Shown here in pieces: positions 42,167 to 53,333 of a stretch of 64,000 bases of DNA. This DNA is from Streptomyces noursei ATCC 11455 (lineage in GTDB: Bacteria > Actinomycetota > Actinomycetes > Streptomycetales > Streptomycetaceae): assembly GCF_001704275.1 (NCBI RefSeq), contig NZ_CP011533.1, positions 620,001 to 684,000 of the forward strand, given 5' to 3'. The notes beneath the pieces were generated by a model. The model made no database searches, was not told the origin of the DNA, and saw nothing but the letters and a program-made list of their open reading frames with translations. Numbering within the stretch: the stretch's first letter is position 1; each line of letters starts with the position of its first letter. The position numbers and the translations under genes were made by a program.

Positions 42167-43409
42167 TCACTGCACGCCCCCCTGCGCCAGCACGGCGACC
42201 CGCTCCGCGGACAGGGCCTGGTCGAAGACCTGGACGTTCTTGATGCTGCCGGAGAAGAAGTCGACGGGCCGGCCGCCCAGACTGGCGCGGCCGATCATGA
42301 AGGAGCCGGGCTTGGTGACGGGACGGGTGTCGGTGGCCGTGCCCTGCTGTGTGCCGTTGACATAGAGGTGGAGCCGCCGGGCCGCGGCGTCGCACACTCC
42401 GACCAGGTGGGTCCAGGTGTTCAGCGCGGGCGGACCCCCGGCGAGCGCCCGGACGCCCGGCCGGGAGAACGCCCACCGGCGGTCGTCGCCGGAGTACTGG
42501 AGGAAGAACGAGCTGCTGTCGGCGCCTTGGCTGACGATGGTGGCGAAGCCGCTCGCGCTGGTGAGGTAGCCCCAGGCGGAGACCGTGAAGCTGTGCCCCG
42601 GGCCGGTGTCGAGCACCGGGCCGCGCATGGTGATCTGGCTGCTGACGCCGTTGGAGAGCGCGGCACCACTGTTGCCCACACCCCGGCGGACATCGGCCGC
42701 GGTGCCGCCATGGGTGCCGACCGCGTCCGCCGCCGACGTGCCCGCGCGCTCGTCCAGTCGCCAGACCCCGACCGGCTACGGACCGGTGGGCGGGGTGGTG
42801 GACGGGGCGGTGGACGGGGCGGGTTCATTCCCCGGAGCGCTGTCGTGGCCGCCGGTGAGGGCCATGGGAACCCCCGCCGCGACGGCCACCAAGTCGATGA
42901 CCCGCGGCCCGTCCGTGGCGAGCAGCACGTTGGAGGGCTTGAGGCCGCGATGGACGAGCTGTGCGCCGTGGATCGACACCAGCGCCTCGGCGAGCCCGGC
43001 GGCCAGGGCGAACACGCGCGGCGTGGGCATCGGTCCCCAGTCGGCGACCGCGTGCTCCAGTGACGGACCGGAGATGTAACTGGTCACCAGCCAGGGTTCG
43101 GGCGCGTCCGGGTCGGCGTCGATCACCGGCGCGGTGAAGGCCCCGCTCACCGCCCGCACGGCCTGCACTTCCCTGCGGAACCGGGAACGGAAGTCCGGCT
43201 GATCGACCAGTGCGGCGTGCACCACCTTGACCGCAACCTGTCGGCCTCCGGGCGAGCGCCCGAGGAAGACCCGCCCATGCCGCCGGCGCCCAGCCGTCCC
43301 AACAACCGGTATCCGCCGATGGACCGCGGGTCGCCCGGATCCAGCGCTGCCACAAACCCCTCCCGCGTCGTCGACCCGGTCACTTTCGGCCGGGCGGTCT
43401 CCAGCATAG
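42167..43409 (-). pseudogene. Broken Ser/Thr protein kinase-LamG fusion
   Basis: Reading from ATG 43409, RSIGGYRLLGRLGAGGMG is the glycine loop of a Pkn-type kinase; at about 43272 one base is missing, and the next frame continues VFLGRSPGGRQVAVKVV with the ATP-binding Lys. The catalytic loop is VHRGLKPSNVLLA (HRD Asp replaced by Gly), and PRVID runs into unrelated sequence with loss of DFG and most of the C-lobe. A Pro/Ser/Thr linker ends at an in-frame TAG (42776-42778), and the same frame continues with VGVWRLDERAGTSAADAVG, a LamG/concanavalin-like domain (VLDTGPGHSFTVSAW, TWTHLVGVCDAAARRLHLYV, IKNVQVFDQALSAERV) to 42167. At least four independent lesions make it a pseudogene; the LamG part could still be translated from GTG 42679. 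Confidence 0.85.
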
Positions 43410-43528
43410 GGGGCGGCCGCGCGACGGCCGGCGGGCCCTCCGCGTGCGGGTGCCTGGCCGACCGCCGCTTCCGGGACGAACCGGAGCAAGAAGCAGTGCT
43501 CATAAGGGAGTTGACGTGTAGTCAGCAC

Positions 43529-44656
43529 TCAGTCGATCTGCTGCGGCGTCACCGTCAACCACTGCTTGTCCGCGGTGACCTTCTGCCCCAGCTCCTTCTG
43601 GCGTTTGGCGTTGGCGCGCTTCATCGCGTCGAGCTCCTTCATGGAACTCTCCTTGCGGTTCACCCACACCCGGACGCCACCGTGCTGCACGTCCGCGGAA
43701 TGGAAGAGCATCGGGCCGTCGCTCTTGGGGGTGTCGCCCGCCGCGAGGATGGGCTGCTGCCACGCGTCGATGTAGGTGTTGATCGCCGCCGGCTTGCCCT
43801 CGTACCAGGTCAACGGGGCCCACAGGGTCGGCGTCAACTCCCGGTCGGCGAGCTTCTTCGGGTCGAAGTGGCCGGACGCGATCTCCTTGCGGGCACTGGT
43901 GACGTCGCCCGTCGTACGGTCCTTGAGGAGCATCGAGACGCCGATGACGTTCTCGGGCTTCACGTCGTACCCGTACTTGGGGTCGCTCAGGACCATGCGC
44001 ACCAGGTCCTCGGAGGCCGCACTGACCACGTACACCTCCACCCCGTGCCTGCGCAGTGCCTGGTAGAGCTCCTGCATGCCCCGGTAGAAGCGGGGGGCCT
44101 GCACCTCGGTCCCGGTGAGCTTCCCGTCCACGTAGTACTCGGCGGGGATCGGCCGGTGGTACGCCAAGAGCTCGTCCACGTACCCCTTGAGCTGCTTCAG
44201 GGTGAAGCCCGAGAAGATCTGCGCCGCCCAGGGGTAGCAGACCTGGTCGTCGACCTCGCACAGACGGTTGTAGTAGCTGTAGAGGCTCTCCTTGTGAGTC
44301 GCCGTGTCCTTGAAGGGGATGACCTTCAAGGAAGGGGCCATGGTCTGGCGGGTCAGGACGCCCTTCATCTCCAAGAAGGGCAGCAGGGCCTCTTCCAGGT
44401 CGTTGCGGTACGTGGTGTTGTCCGCATCGAAGACCGCGTACGCGCCCTTGTGTTCGTGGTCCGTGATGACCTCGCCGAGCTTCTTGGCCACCGGTGCGGG
44501 CCAGTGCTTCAGCTCCTCCGATGCCACTCGCGACGACGACCCGACGGCCTCGGCCTCGCTGCCGCCCGGCCACAGCGCACTGCCCGCGAACACCGCGGCG
44601 GCCAACGCCCCCGCGGTACCGAAGATCGCCAGCTTGCGCCTTGCTCGTACTGCCAT
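43529..44656 (-). CDS. Secreted HAD-superfamily phosphatase
   Basis: The 375-residue precursor has an N-terminal signal/anchor (RRKLAIFGTAGALAAAVFAG). The mature protein has HAD motif I AVFDADNTTYRND (Asp77, Asp79), motif II VYVVSAASEDLVRMV with the Ser, a conserved Lys region, and motif IV AAGDTPKSDGPMLF (GDxxxD). It looks like a phosphoserine-phosphatase-type HAD acting outside the membrane on a phosphorylated small molecule. Cys at about 124 and 131 could form a disulfide. AGAGGAAC precedes the ATG at 44656. It is divergent from the secreted alpha/beta hydrolase. Confidence 0.85.
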   Translation of the reverse strand: MAVRARRKLAIFGTAGALAAAVFAGSALWPGGSEAEAVGSSSRVASEELKHWPAPVAKKLGEVITDHEHKGAYAVFDADNTTYRNDLEEALLPFLEMKGVLTRQTMAPSLKVIPFKDTATHKESLYSYYNRLCEVDDQVCYPWAAQIFSGFTLKQLKGYVDELLAYHRPIPAEYYVDGKLTGTEVQAPRFYRGMQELYQALRRHGVEVYVVSAASEDLVRMVLSDPKYGYDVKPENVIGVSMLLKDRTTGDVTSARKEIASGHFDPKKLADRELTPTLWAPLTWYEGKPAAINTYIDAWQQPILAAGDTPKSDGPMLFHSADVQHGGVRVWVNRKESSMKELDAMKRANAKRQKELGQKVTADKQWLTVTPQQID

Positions 44657-44966
44657 GGTTTCCGTTCCTCTGAGGACTGCCCAGCGCCCCGTCCGGAGCG
44701 GCGGGCAATCGTACGGGGCCGGGCGGGAGTTGACCATGATCGATGTCACCGCGGGCGGGAGGTGTGGCCAGGCGGAACGGGGGTAGTCGTACCGGGCTCC
44801 GCGAAGACCGACCGGTGAGCGCGACCCCGCCCCCGAACCCGATGGCTCGGATGGGCTCAGCCGCAGGGTGGCACTGGTACCACCCCAGGTACGGAAGGTG
44901 GCTTCATTGTTCGCCGGCTCCGCGCGACCCAGTATCAAGGCACCGTTATTCCTCAAGGGGGAACCG
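44657..44966. other. Divergent promoter region
   Basis: These 310 bp between the HAD gene and the secreted hydrolase contain the promoters of both. I recognise no gene and no clear operator. Confidence 0.5.
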
Positions 44967-46535
44967 ATGCCCATATCCGGGAAGTCCACGCGCTGGGCGG
45001 CCGTCGCCGCGTCCGTGCTCCTCACGGCAGGAGCCCTTCCGATCGTGGGGGCGCCAAGTGCCCTGGCCGCGAACGCCGCCGGGCCAGCCGCCGTGCGCAC
45101 TCCGGCGCGCTATCTGAACCAGCACCTCGACTGGCGGCCCTGTGCCTCCGGTGCGTTGGAGTGCGCGGACATGGCCGTGCCGCGAGACTGGCACCATCCG
45201 GAACAGGGCCCCGGCCTGACCGTGGCGGTCTCCCGGCACCGGGCGACCGATGCCGCCGGGCGGCGCGGTGTGCTGATGATGGCCGCCGGCGGCCCTGGAG
45301 CCTCCGGCCTCACCCGGCCCGCGGGTCTGGCGAACTACGCGCCCGGTCTCGCCGCCGCGTACGACATCGTCGGCTTCGACCAGCGCGGCGTCGGCAGCAG
45401 CAGCAAGGTCACCTGTGCCGACCAGTCGGCCGTCGACGGCTACTTCTCCGGGGACAAGCGCGACCGCTCCGCCGAAGCCGTCCGCGAGACGTTCGCCCGA
45501 GCGCGCGCCTTCGTCCGCGACTGCCGACGCCACTCGAACGACCTGCTGCCGTACATCACCACCGAGCAGGCCGTCCACGACATGGACCTCTACCGCTCCC
45601 TCCTCGGGGCCGACACGATCTCCTACTACGGCCCGTCCTACGCCACCGTCCTCGGTGCCGCCTACGCGACCGAGTTCCCCCACCGTGTGGCGCGCATGGT
45701 CCTCGACAGCAACGTCGACTACACCGGCACCTGGCAGTCGTTCATGGAGGCCCAGCCGCTCAGCTTCCAACGCCGGTTCGAGGAGGACTTTCTCCCGTGG
45801 CTGGCGAAGAACGACGGCGTGTACCACCAAGGGCGCACCCCCGCAGAGGCCAAGGCATCCTTCGAGCACCTGCGCGCCAGGCTGCACGCACACCCCCTCG
45901 TCCTCGACGGGACGACCATCACCCCCGACCACCTGGACGCCCTCACCGGGAGCGCCATCTACCGGGCCGATCCGGGCTTCGAGAACCTCGCCACCGCCCT
46001 GACCGTCCTGGCACACCCCGATACCGCACCACCTGCCGCCGAGCAGTCCCTCGCCAAGGCGCTGGCGCATCCCACGGACGCGGGCTTCGCCGCGGACTTC
46101 TTCTCCGTCGTCTGCAACGACACGCCCTGGAACCGCAGTTCGGCCTACCTGATCGCACAGAGCGACCGCGCCACGCGCGACTACCCGCTGGCGGGTGCCC
46201 GCTCGTTGACCTACTCCGCGGTCTGCGCCGCCTGGCCGCAGTCCACCGCGCCGCGCATCCACGTCACCGGGCGCGGCCTGCCCCCCATCCTCATGCTGAA
46301 CTCCGTACACGACCCGGCCACTTACTACGAGGGCGCGCTGCGCGATCACCGGGCCCTGCCGACCTCGCGCCTGGTGACGGTCACCGGCGGCGGCGACCAC
46401 GGACAGTTCCAGAACCACAACGCCTGCGTCGACAACCTGGTCGAGGGCTACCTCGCCGACGGAACCCTCCCGCCCACCGACACGACCTGCGCGGCCAACC
46501 CGCTCCCGGTGCCGGGCCCGGCCACCCGGGCGTGA
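44967..46535 (+). CDS. Secreted alpha/beta hydrolase, tripeptidyl-aminopeptidase type
   Basis: The 522-residue precursor has a Sec signal (TRWAAVAASVLLTAGALPIVG, cleavage near ALA-ANAAG, residue 35). The mature enzyme follows the SlpD/Tap layout: WRPCASGALECADMAVPRDW, the oxyanion motif AAGGPGASG, YDIVGFDQRGVGSS, the nucleophile SYYGPSYATVLG (Ser224), and a C-terminal TAP-like domain with PPILMLNSVHDPATYYEGA (Asp) and GGGDHGQF (His). These enzymes remove tripeptides or dipeptides from extracellular proteins. GGGGGAACC is a strong ribosome binding site for ATG 44967. Confidence 0.9.
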   Translation: MPISGKSTRWAAVAASVLLTAGALPIVGAPSALAANAAGPAAVRTPARYLNQHLDWRPCASGALECADMAVPRDWHHPEQGPGLTVAVSRHRATDAAGRRGVLMMAAGGPGASGLTRPAGLANYAPGLAAAYDIVGFDQRGVGSSSKVTCADQSAVDGYFSGDKRDRSAEAVRETFARARAFVRDCRRHSNDLLPYITTEQAVHDMDLYRSLLGADTISYYGPSYATVLGAAYATEFPHRVARMVLDSNVDYTGTWQSFMEAQPLSFQRRFEEDFLPWLAKNDGVYHQGRTPAEAKASFEHLRARLHAHPLVLDGTTITPDHLDALTGSAIYRADPGFENLATALTVLAHPDTAPPAAEQSLAKALAHPTDAGFAADFFSVVCNDTPWNRSSAYLIAQSDRATRDYPLAGARSLTYSAVCAAWPQSTAPRIHVTGRGLPPILMLNSVHDPATYYEGALRDHRALPTSRLVTVTGGGDHGQFQNHNACVDNLVEGYLADGTLPPTDTTCAANPLPVPGPATRA

Positions 46536-46743
46536 CGGTGCCCGCCCCGGCCGGTGCCTCGGCCGAGGGAGCAACGACCGACGGGCACGCACCGTGCGGG
46601 AGCGGATGGCCCTCGCTGCCGTGGTGCGGCCCGTCCGTGCCGTGGCAGACGCCCCGGATTTTCGCGCACACCGATGTCAAGAAGCGCTCGACCGCTCCGA
46701 CCCACCAGAGCGACACGTCGAGAGAACTGGGGCGACCTGCCAG

Positions 46744-46845
46744 TTCACCGGCGGCGCGCTCGGACCGGTACTCGCCGGGTTCCTGCTCCAGCACTTCTGG
46801 TGGGGATCGGTGTTCCTGGTCGCCGTGCCGGCGATGGCGCTGTGG
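46744..46845 (+). pseudogene. Fragment of an MFS (DHA2-type) transporter gene
   Basis: In one frame TGGALGPVLAGFLLQHFWWG followed by SVFLVAVPAMALW is the motif C/TM5-TM6 region of a DHA2 exporter, but there is no coding sequence for the rest on either side. It is a ~100-bp relic. Confidence 0.65.
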
Positions 46846-46867
46846 GGTCGGCGAATCCAGCCGGGCC

Positions 46868-47401
46868 TCACATCGGAAACGACCGCAGACGCACCTCTCC
46901 GGCCGGCCAGTTCACTCCGGGCCGGAGGGGTGTCCACATGGTCCGCAGCGGCATCACCACGGGTCCCTCGGGTTGCTCGACCTGGACGTCCTGCGGCACC
47001 GGCTGCCAGCCGAGCCGCTGGTAGAGGGGGACGAGGGCCGGTCGGCAGAACAGAAGCCCGTGCCGGGGACCCATGGTCCGTGCATGGTCCACGGCCGCCG
47101 CCACCACGAGTCGTGCGAGTCCGCGCCCCCGCAGGTCGGACGCGACGGCCACCCCGCCGACGCCCACCACCTCCATGTCCAGTCCCCCGATCGACAGGGG
47201 CAGCCTCAGCAGGCCGGCGTGGGCCACCAGGCGGCCTTCCAGCCTGATGCCGAAATGGTCTTCCTTGGGCAGCCACGTCAAGCCGGCGCCCGCGACGCCG
47301 AAGGGGTCGGCGCCGTCGCCGAGGATTTCGATCTGGTCGGTCGGCGTGTACCGCGCGAGGCGCGTCGCGGTCGGTGAGGCGGGAATCAGTTCTTCGGTCA
47401 T
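46868..47401 (-). CDS. GNAT-family acetyltransferase
   Basis: The 177-residue protein has the GNAT core: FGIRLEGRLVAHAGLLRLPL, VGVGGVAVASDLRGRGLARLVV (acetyl-CoA P-loop RGRGLA), AVDHARTMGPRHGLLFCRPALVPLYQRLGW and VMPLRTMWTPLRPG. It should transfer an acetyl group from acetyl-CoA to a small molecule or protein amine. ATG 47401 is preferred; an in-frame ATG at 47416 lies 15 nt upstream and neither has a strong ribosome binding site. The gene overlaps no neighbour and is transcribed away from the terminator at 47558. Confidence 0.85.
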   Translation of the reverse strand: MTEELIPASPTATRLARYTPTDQIEILGDGADPFGVAGAGLTWLPKEDHFGIRLEGRLVAHAGLLRLPLSIGGLDMEVVGVGGVAVASDLRGRGLARLVVAAAVDHARTMGPRHGLLFCRPALVPLYQRLGWQPVPQDVQVEQPEGPVVMPLRTMWTPLRPGVNWPAGEVRLRSFPM

Positions 47402-47557
47402 CCCCGCATGATCCATTTTGTCTGGGCTGCTGGCCAGCCGCAGCGTTCAGAACGCAACCATTCCGGGCAAGTCGTCTGCCCGACCAGGCAGTTGGGACGT
47501 GAAGCCGGGCCGGGCGCAGGCCGGCGCGGCCTGCGCGGGCGCCCGGGCCGACAAAGC

Positions 47558-47585
47558 GGGCCGTTCCTCGTACGAGGAACGGCCC
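47558..47585 (-). terminator. Perfect hairpin terminator
   Basis: GGGCCGTTCCTCG pairs perfectly with CGAGGAACGGCCC around TA, a 28-bp full palindrome located 45 bp past the stop of the small secreted protein gene (minus strand). Confidence 0.85.
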
Positions 47586-47630
47586 TTGTGCGAAATCCCC
47601 GGCAGGCTGGCTCAGCAGCCGGCGCGCAGG

Positions 47631-47846
47631 TCAGCCGAGGCCGGCCAGGCCACCGCCCTCGTCGCCGCGACTTCCGAAGAGACCGTCCCCCGAGTCCCCG
47701 AGCGGGCCGTCGTCCGGGCCGTCCTTGGGCTGGTGCTGCTGGGGGACGGGTGCGGCGGCCTGGGCCGGGGCAGCGGTTGCGGCGACCCCCACAACGGGAA
47801 GTGCGGCCAGCAGCACAGCTGCAGCGATACGGGACGGGTTGAACAT
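47631..47846 (-). CDS. Small secreted Gly/Asp-rich peptide
   Basis: The 71-residue precursor has a clear Sec signal peptide (SRIAAAVLLAALPVVGVAATA, cleavage at AQA-AAPVPQ near residue 30), leaving a ~41-residue mature peptide, PVPQQHQPKDGPDDGPLGDS followed by a Gly-rich end (GDEGGGLAGLG). It has no Cys and no family I recognise. It is its own transcription unit, with GAAAGGA upstream of ATG 47846 and a perfect terminator downstream, so it is likely expressed well. Confidence 0.7.
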   Translation of the reverse strand: MFNPSRIAAAVLLAALPVVGVAATAAPAQAAAPVPQQHQPKDGPDDGPLGDSGDGLFGSRGDEGGGLAGLG

Positions 47847-48028
47847 GGATCAGTCCTTTCGTCGTCGGCCATGACAGTGCATGCCTGTCCGCCTGCACCT
47901 GCGGTTGTCGGGACGGGACACCGAATCACCTGATCGGAGCCCGGCAGTACGCGGCAGAGGCGTTCCGCTCGGCGCAGACGGCGTAAGCCCGCGCGGGCCG
48001 TGGGCAGCGCCGCCACGACGCCCCGCCG

Positions 48029-48845
48029 GTGGATAGGCTCGGCCCCGTCCACGAGATCGCCGAGGCCCTGGCGCGGGGCGCCGAGGAGTCGTCGACGCAG
48101 CAGCCGGATCCGCGGTACGCGGCGAGGCTGGCCGCCTACGGAACCGTGGCCACGCGTCTGTCCCTGCTGAGCGACCGTCGGATCGGCGCGATGGTGGCCG
48201 ACGCGGCGCCGCTCGGCTCCGGCGTCGGCGGCAGGTCGGCCGAGCTGGACCTCGACGGGAAGCGGGTGTTCGTCAAGCGGGTCCCCTTGACGGACACCGA
48301 GTTGCGTCCGGAGCACGTGCGGTCGACGGCGAATGTCTTCGGGCTGCCGACGTTCTACCAGTACGGGGCGGGTTCCGCCGGGTTCGGGGCCTGGCGGGAG
48401 CTGGCCGTGCACGTCATGACGACCAACTGGGTCCTGGGGAACGCATACGAGGGCTTTCCGCTGATGTACCACTGGCGCGTTCTGCCCGACTCCCCTCCCG
48501 AAGGGTTCGCCGACGCCTTGGGGGGCATCGACGCGGCGGTCGCGCACTGGGAGGGCTCCGCTGCCGTGCGCGAGCGGCTGGAGGCCATCGGCCGGTCGTC
48601 GTCCAGCTTGGTGCTCTTCTTGTAGCACGTTCCGCGGACGCGCGGCGACTGGCTGCACGACCACCGGACCACCGCGCCGGAGGGCGAAGCGGGCGCGCCG
48701 TACCCGTGGGTGGCCGATGCCCTGGTGCGGGGTGCGGCCTTCATGAGCGCACACGGGCTCGTCCACTTCGACGCCCACTTCGACAATGTCCTGACCGACG
48801 GCCGACTGTTGTACTTCGCGGACTTCGGGGCATCCCCGGGAGGCG
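48029..48845 (+). pseudogene. Kinase-like (aminoglycoside-phosphotransferase fold) gene with amber stop and lost 3' end
   Basis: From GTG 48029 the frame reads LAAYGTVATRLSLLSDRRIG, GSGVGGRSAELDLDGKRVFVK (nucleotide loop and Lys), FYQYGAGSAGFGAWRELAVH and SSSLVLFL, then a TAG at 48623-48625. The same frame continues HVPRTRGDWLHDHRTTAP, HGLVHFDAHFDNVLTDGR (HxDxHxxN) and YFADFG, exactly what the Streptomyces kinase-like family has after LVLFLE, so Glu became amber. Homology stops just after the DFG at about 48840, where the 3' part has been replaced by the end of the convergent tetR gene. Both lesions indicate a pseudogene. Confidence 0.85.
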
Positions 48846-48856
48846 GTGGGTGCGGG

Positions 48857-49552
48857 TCAGGTGCGGTCGCCGTGGGGGCCGTCGGCGAGGCGGGCCCGGA
48901 TGCCGTCGAGGATGGCCTGGAGGCCGAACGCGAAGGTGTTGTCGGGTGCCGCGGAGTAGTCGGCGGCGGCCGGGGTGTCGAGGCGTGCACGGAGCCGGGG
49001 GTACGGCTTGGCGATCTCGGCGGCGCGGGCCATGGTGTCGGCCAACTGCTGCTCGGCGTCCTTGCCGTTCTTGCTCAGCCGCCGGGTGAGGGACACCTGC
49101 GCGGCGGGGCCGAGGGCGCTGCCGAGCACGAAGAGGAGCACGGTGGCGGCGGCCCGGTCCGCGTCGGCGGGGGCGAATCCGGCCTTCTCGTAGAGGGCGA
49201 GGCTGTGCTCGTCGAAGCGGGCCTTGCCGGGTCCGTAGAGCAGGTGGCTGCCGAATGCCTGCCCGAGCCAGGGGTGTCGGGTGAGCATGGCGTGCGTCCC
49301 GATGGCCATGGCGGTGGCGGCGGTCCGCCAGTCGGTGGTGTCGAGATCGGGCAGTTCCACCTCCGCCCAGATCGCGTCGCCGGCCAGTCGGACCAGTTCG
49401 TCCTTGGTCTTGATGTGCCAGTAGATCGCCGTGGCGGCCGAGCCGAGGCGGGCTCCCAGGCTGCGCATGTTGAGGCCGTCCAGACCCTCCTCGTCGAGCA
49501 ACGCGATGGTGGCACGGACGATCTGGTCTGCGGTCAGGGTGTCTCTTGGCAT
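48857..49552 (-). CDS. TetR/AcrR-family regulator
   Basis: The 231-residue protein has a TetR HTH (LTADQIVRATIALLDEEGLDG, LNMRSLGARLGSAATAIYWHI; residues 5-48) and a TetR_C_1-type effector domain. It is divergent from the beta-lactamase-like hydrolase and should repress it and itself through the AGTTCAAG sites in the gap. ATG 49552 matches the family start (PRDTLTADQIV); upstream in-frame codons would place residues across the operator. Its 3' end cuts into the kinase-like pseudogene. Confidence 0.9.
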   Translation of the reverse strand: MPRDTLTADQIVRATIALLDEEGLDGLNMRSLGARLGSAATAIYWHIKTKDELVRLAGDAIWAEVELPDLDTTDWRTAATAMAIGTHAMLTRHPWLGQAFGSHLLYGPGKARFDEHSLALYEKAGFAPADADRAAATVLLFVLGSALGPAAQVSLTRRLSKNGKDAEQQLADTMARAAEIAKPYPRLRARLDTPAAADYSAAPDNTFAFGLQAILDGIRARLADGPHGDRT

Positions 49553-49567
49553 GTCCGCCAGCTTACT

Positions 49568-49640
49568 TGAACTTAGTTCACGCACCCCCTTGCACAAAGT
49601 TCAAGAACGGCCCTAAGGTCTACTCGTACTTAGTTCAAGT
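49568..49640. promoter_or_regulatory. TetR operator region with three AGTTCA-type sites
   Basis: A perfect 13-bp palindrome TGAACT-T-AGTTCA lies at 49568-49580; further half-sites AGTTCAAG at 49598-49605 and AGTTCAAGT at 49632-49640 follow, the last with a matching ACTT upstream. They cover the divergent promoters of tetR and the hydrolase. Confidence 0.75.
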
Positions 49641-49657
49641 GCCCGGAGGGGGAAGCC

Positions 49658-51037
49658 ATGCCACAGGACCAGTCGCTGTCCGCGTTCATCAGGAAGGCCG
49701 CCGAGGAATTCGACGTTCCCGGAGTCTCGGTGGGGGTGTTGAGGGACGGTCAGGAACGCTTCGCGTCGCACGGCGTGACGAGCATCGACGATCCGCTGCC
49801 GGTCCACGAGCGGACGCTCTTCCCGATCGCCTCGGTTACCAAGACCTTCACGGCGACGGCCCTGATGCGGTTGGCCGCCGAGGGAAAGCTGGAGCTGACC
49901 GCACCGGTGCGTCGCTACGTCCCCGAGCTCCGGCTCGCCGACGAAGCGGCCGCGGCACGGATGACCGTGCTGAACCTGCTCAACCACACCGCGGGGCTCG
50001 ACTGGCATCTGATCGACGGCGACGAGGGCGACGGTTCCCTGGCCGCGTTCGTGGCGAAGCTCGCCGAGCTGCGGGTGATCGCGCCGCCCGGCACCCGGGC
50101 GTCGTACAGCCAGGCCGGGTACAACCTGGCCGGCCGGGTCATCGAGAACGTCACCGGCCTGTCCTTCGAGAAGGCGCTGGCCTCGCTCGTCCTGGAGCCG
50201 GTGGGGCTGGCGAACACCTTCTTCGACCCGGACGACGTGATGGTCCGGCGGTTCGCGGTGGGCTACAACCGCGGGGAGGACGGGGCGTTGCGGGCCGCGC
50301 AGCCCTGGAAGGCGTTCCGGGCCGGCACCCGCGGCAACAACCCCGGCGGAGGTGCCGTCTCCTCGGTGAGTGACCTGCTGCGCTGGGCCCGCTTCCACCT
50401 CGGAACCGGCGACGGCGTGCTGCCCGCCGAGGAGCTGCGCCGCATGCAGGAGCCGACGGTCCCGCTGCGCGCCAGCACGCTCGGCGACGCCTTCGGCATC
50501 TGCTGGTTCCTGCGCGAGGTGGACGGAGTGCACACGATCGGCCACGGCGGCTCGGGCAACGGTCAGTTCGCCGAACTGCTCATCGTGCCCGAGCGGAACT
50601 TCGCGGTGGTGTCCCTGGCCAACTCGGGGCCGGACGGGTACCAGTTCAACCAATCCGTCGTGCGCTGGGCGCTCGAGCACTACCTCGGGGTGGTGGAACG
50701 CGACCCCGAGCCTCTCCCCTACGACGCGGCGCGGGCGGGCGAGGTCGTCGGCCGCTACGAGATCGACGCCATGGACCTCGACATCGCCACCGACGGCTCC
50801 CGGCTCACCCTCGCGGTCGGGATCAAGCCGGAGATCCGCGCCGCCTCGGAGGCGGACATGCCCCCGGACTACCCGGCGGCCGGCATGGCCTTCCTGCCCG
50901 GCGACGGCGACGAGTACCTCGTCTCCGAGGGCGGCCTGAAGGGGCAGCGCGGGTTCTTCACGCGCGACGAGGCCGGCGCCGTCGTGGGCGTCGACCTCGC
51001 CGGCCGGCTCTTCGGCCGGGCGCCGGAAGCCCCCTGA
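49658..51037 (+). CDS. Serine hydrolase, class C beta-lactamase/EstB-like family
   Basis: The 459-residue protein has the penicilloyl-serine-transferase fold: nucleophile motif SVTKTFTATAL (SxxK at about 67-70), LLNHTAGLDW, the Tyr motif ASYSQAGYNLAG (YSQ in place of YxN), and IGHGGSGNG (HxG) at about 296-304, plus a ~100-residue C-terminal lipocalin-like domain. No signal peptide is seen, so it is probably a cytoplasmic esterase or peptidase rather than a periplasm-type lactamase. AGGGGGAAG is a strong ribosome binding site. It is controlled by the divergent TetR gene. Confidence 0.9.
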   Translation: MPQDQSLSAFIRKAAEEFDVPGVSVGVLRDGQERFASHGVTSIDDPLPVHERTLFPIASVTKTFTATALMRLAAEGKLELTAPVRRYVPELRLADEAAAARMTVLNLLNHTAGLDWHLIDGDEGDGSLAAFVAKLAELRVIAPPGTRASYSQAGYNLAGRVIENVTGLSFEKALASLVLEPVGLANTFFDPDDVMVRRFAVGYNRGEDGALRAAQPWKAFRAGTRGNNPGGGAVSSVSDLLRWARFHLGTGDGVLPAEELRRMQEPTVPLRASTLGDAFGICWFLREVDGVHTIGHGGSGNGQFAELLIVPERNFAVVSLANSGPDGYQFNQSVVRWALEHYLGVVERDPEPLPYDAARAGEVVGRYEIDAMDLDIATDGSRLTLAVGIKPEIRAASEADMPPDYPAAGMAFLPGDGDEYLVSEGGLKGQRGFFTRDEAGAVVGVDLAGRLFGRAPEAP

Positions 51038-51055
51038 TCAGTAGGGGCGGAACGG

Positions 51056-51097
51056 GTGACGTCCGGGTCGGCCCGCACCGGCCGACCCGGACGTCAC
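51056..51097. terminator. Perfect 18-bp-stem bidirectional terminator
   Basis: GTGACGTCCGGGTCGGCC (51056-51073) pairs with 51080-51097 without mismatch around a 6-nt loop. It lies between the stops of the serine hydrolase and of katG. Confidence 0.92.
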
Positions 51098-51104
51098 AGA
51101 TCTA

Positions 51105-53333
<2,229 letters not shown>

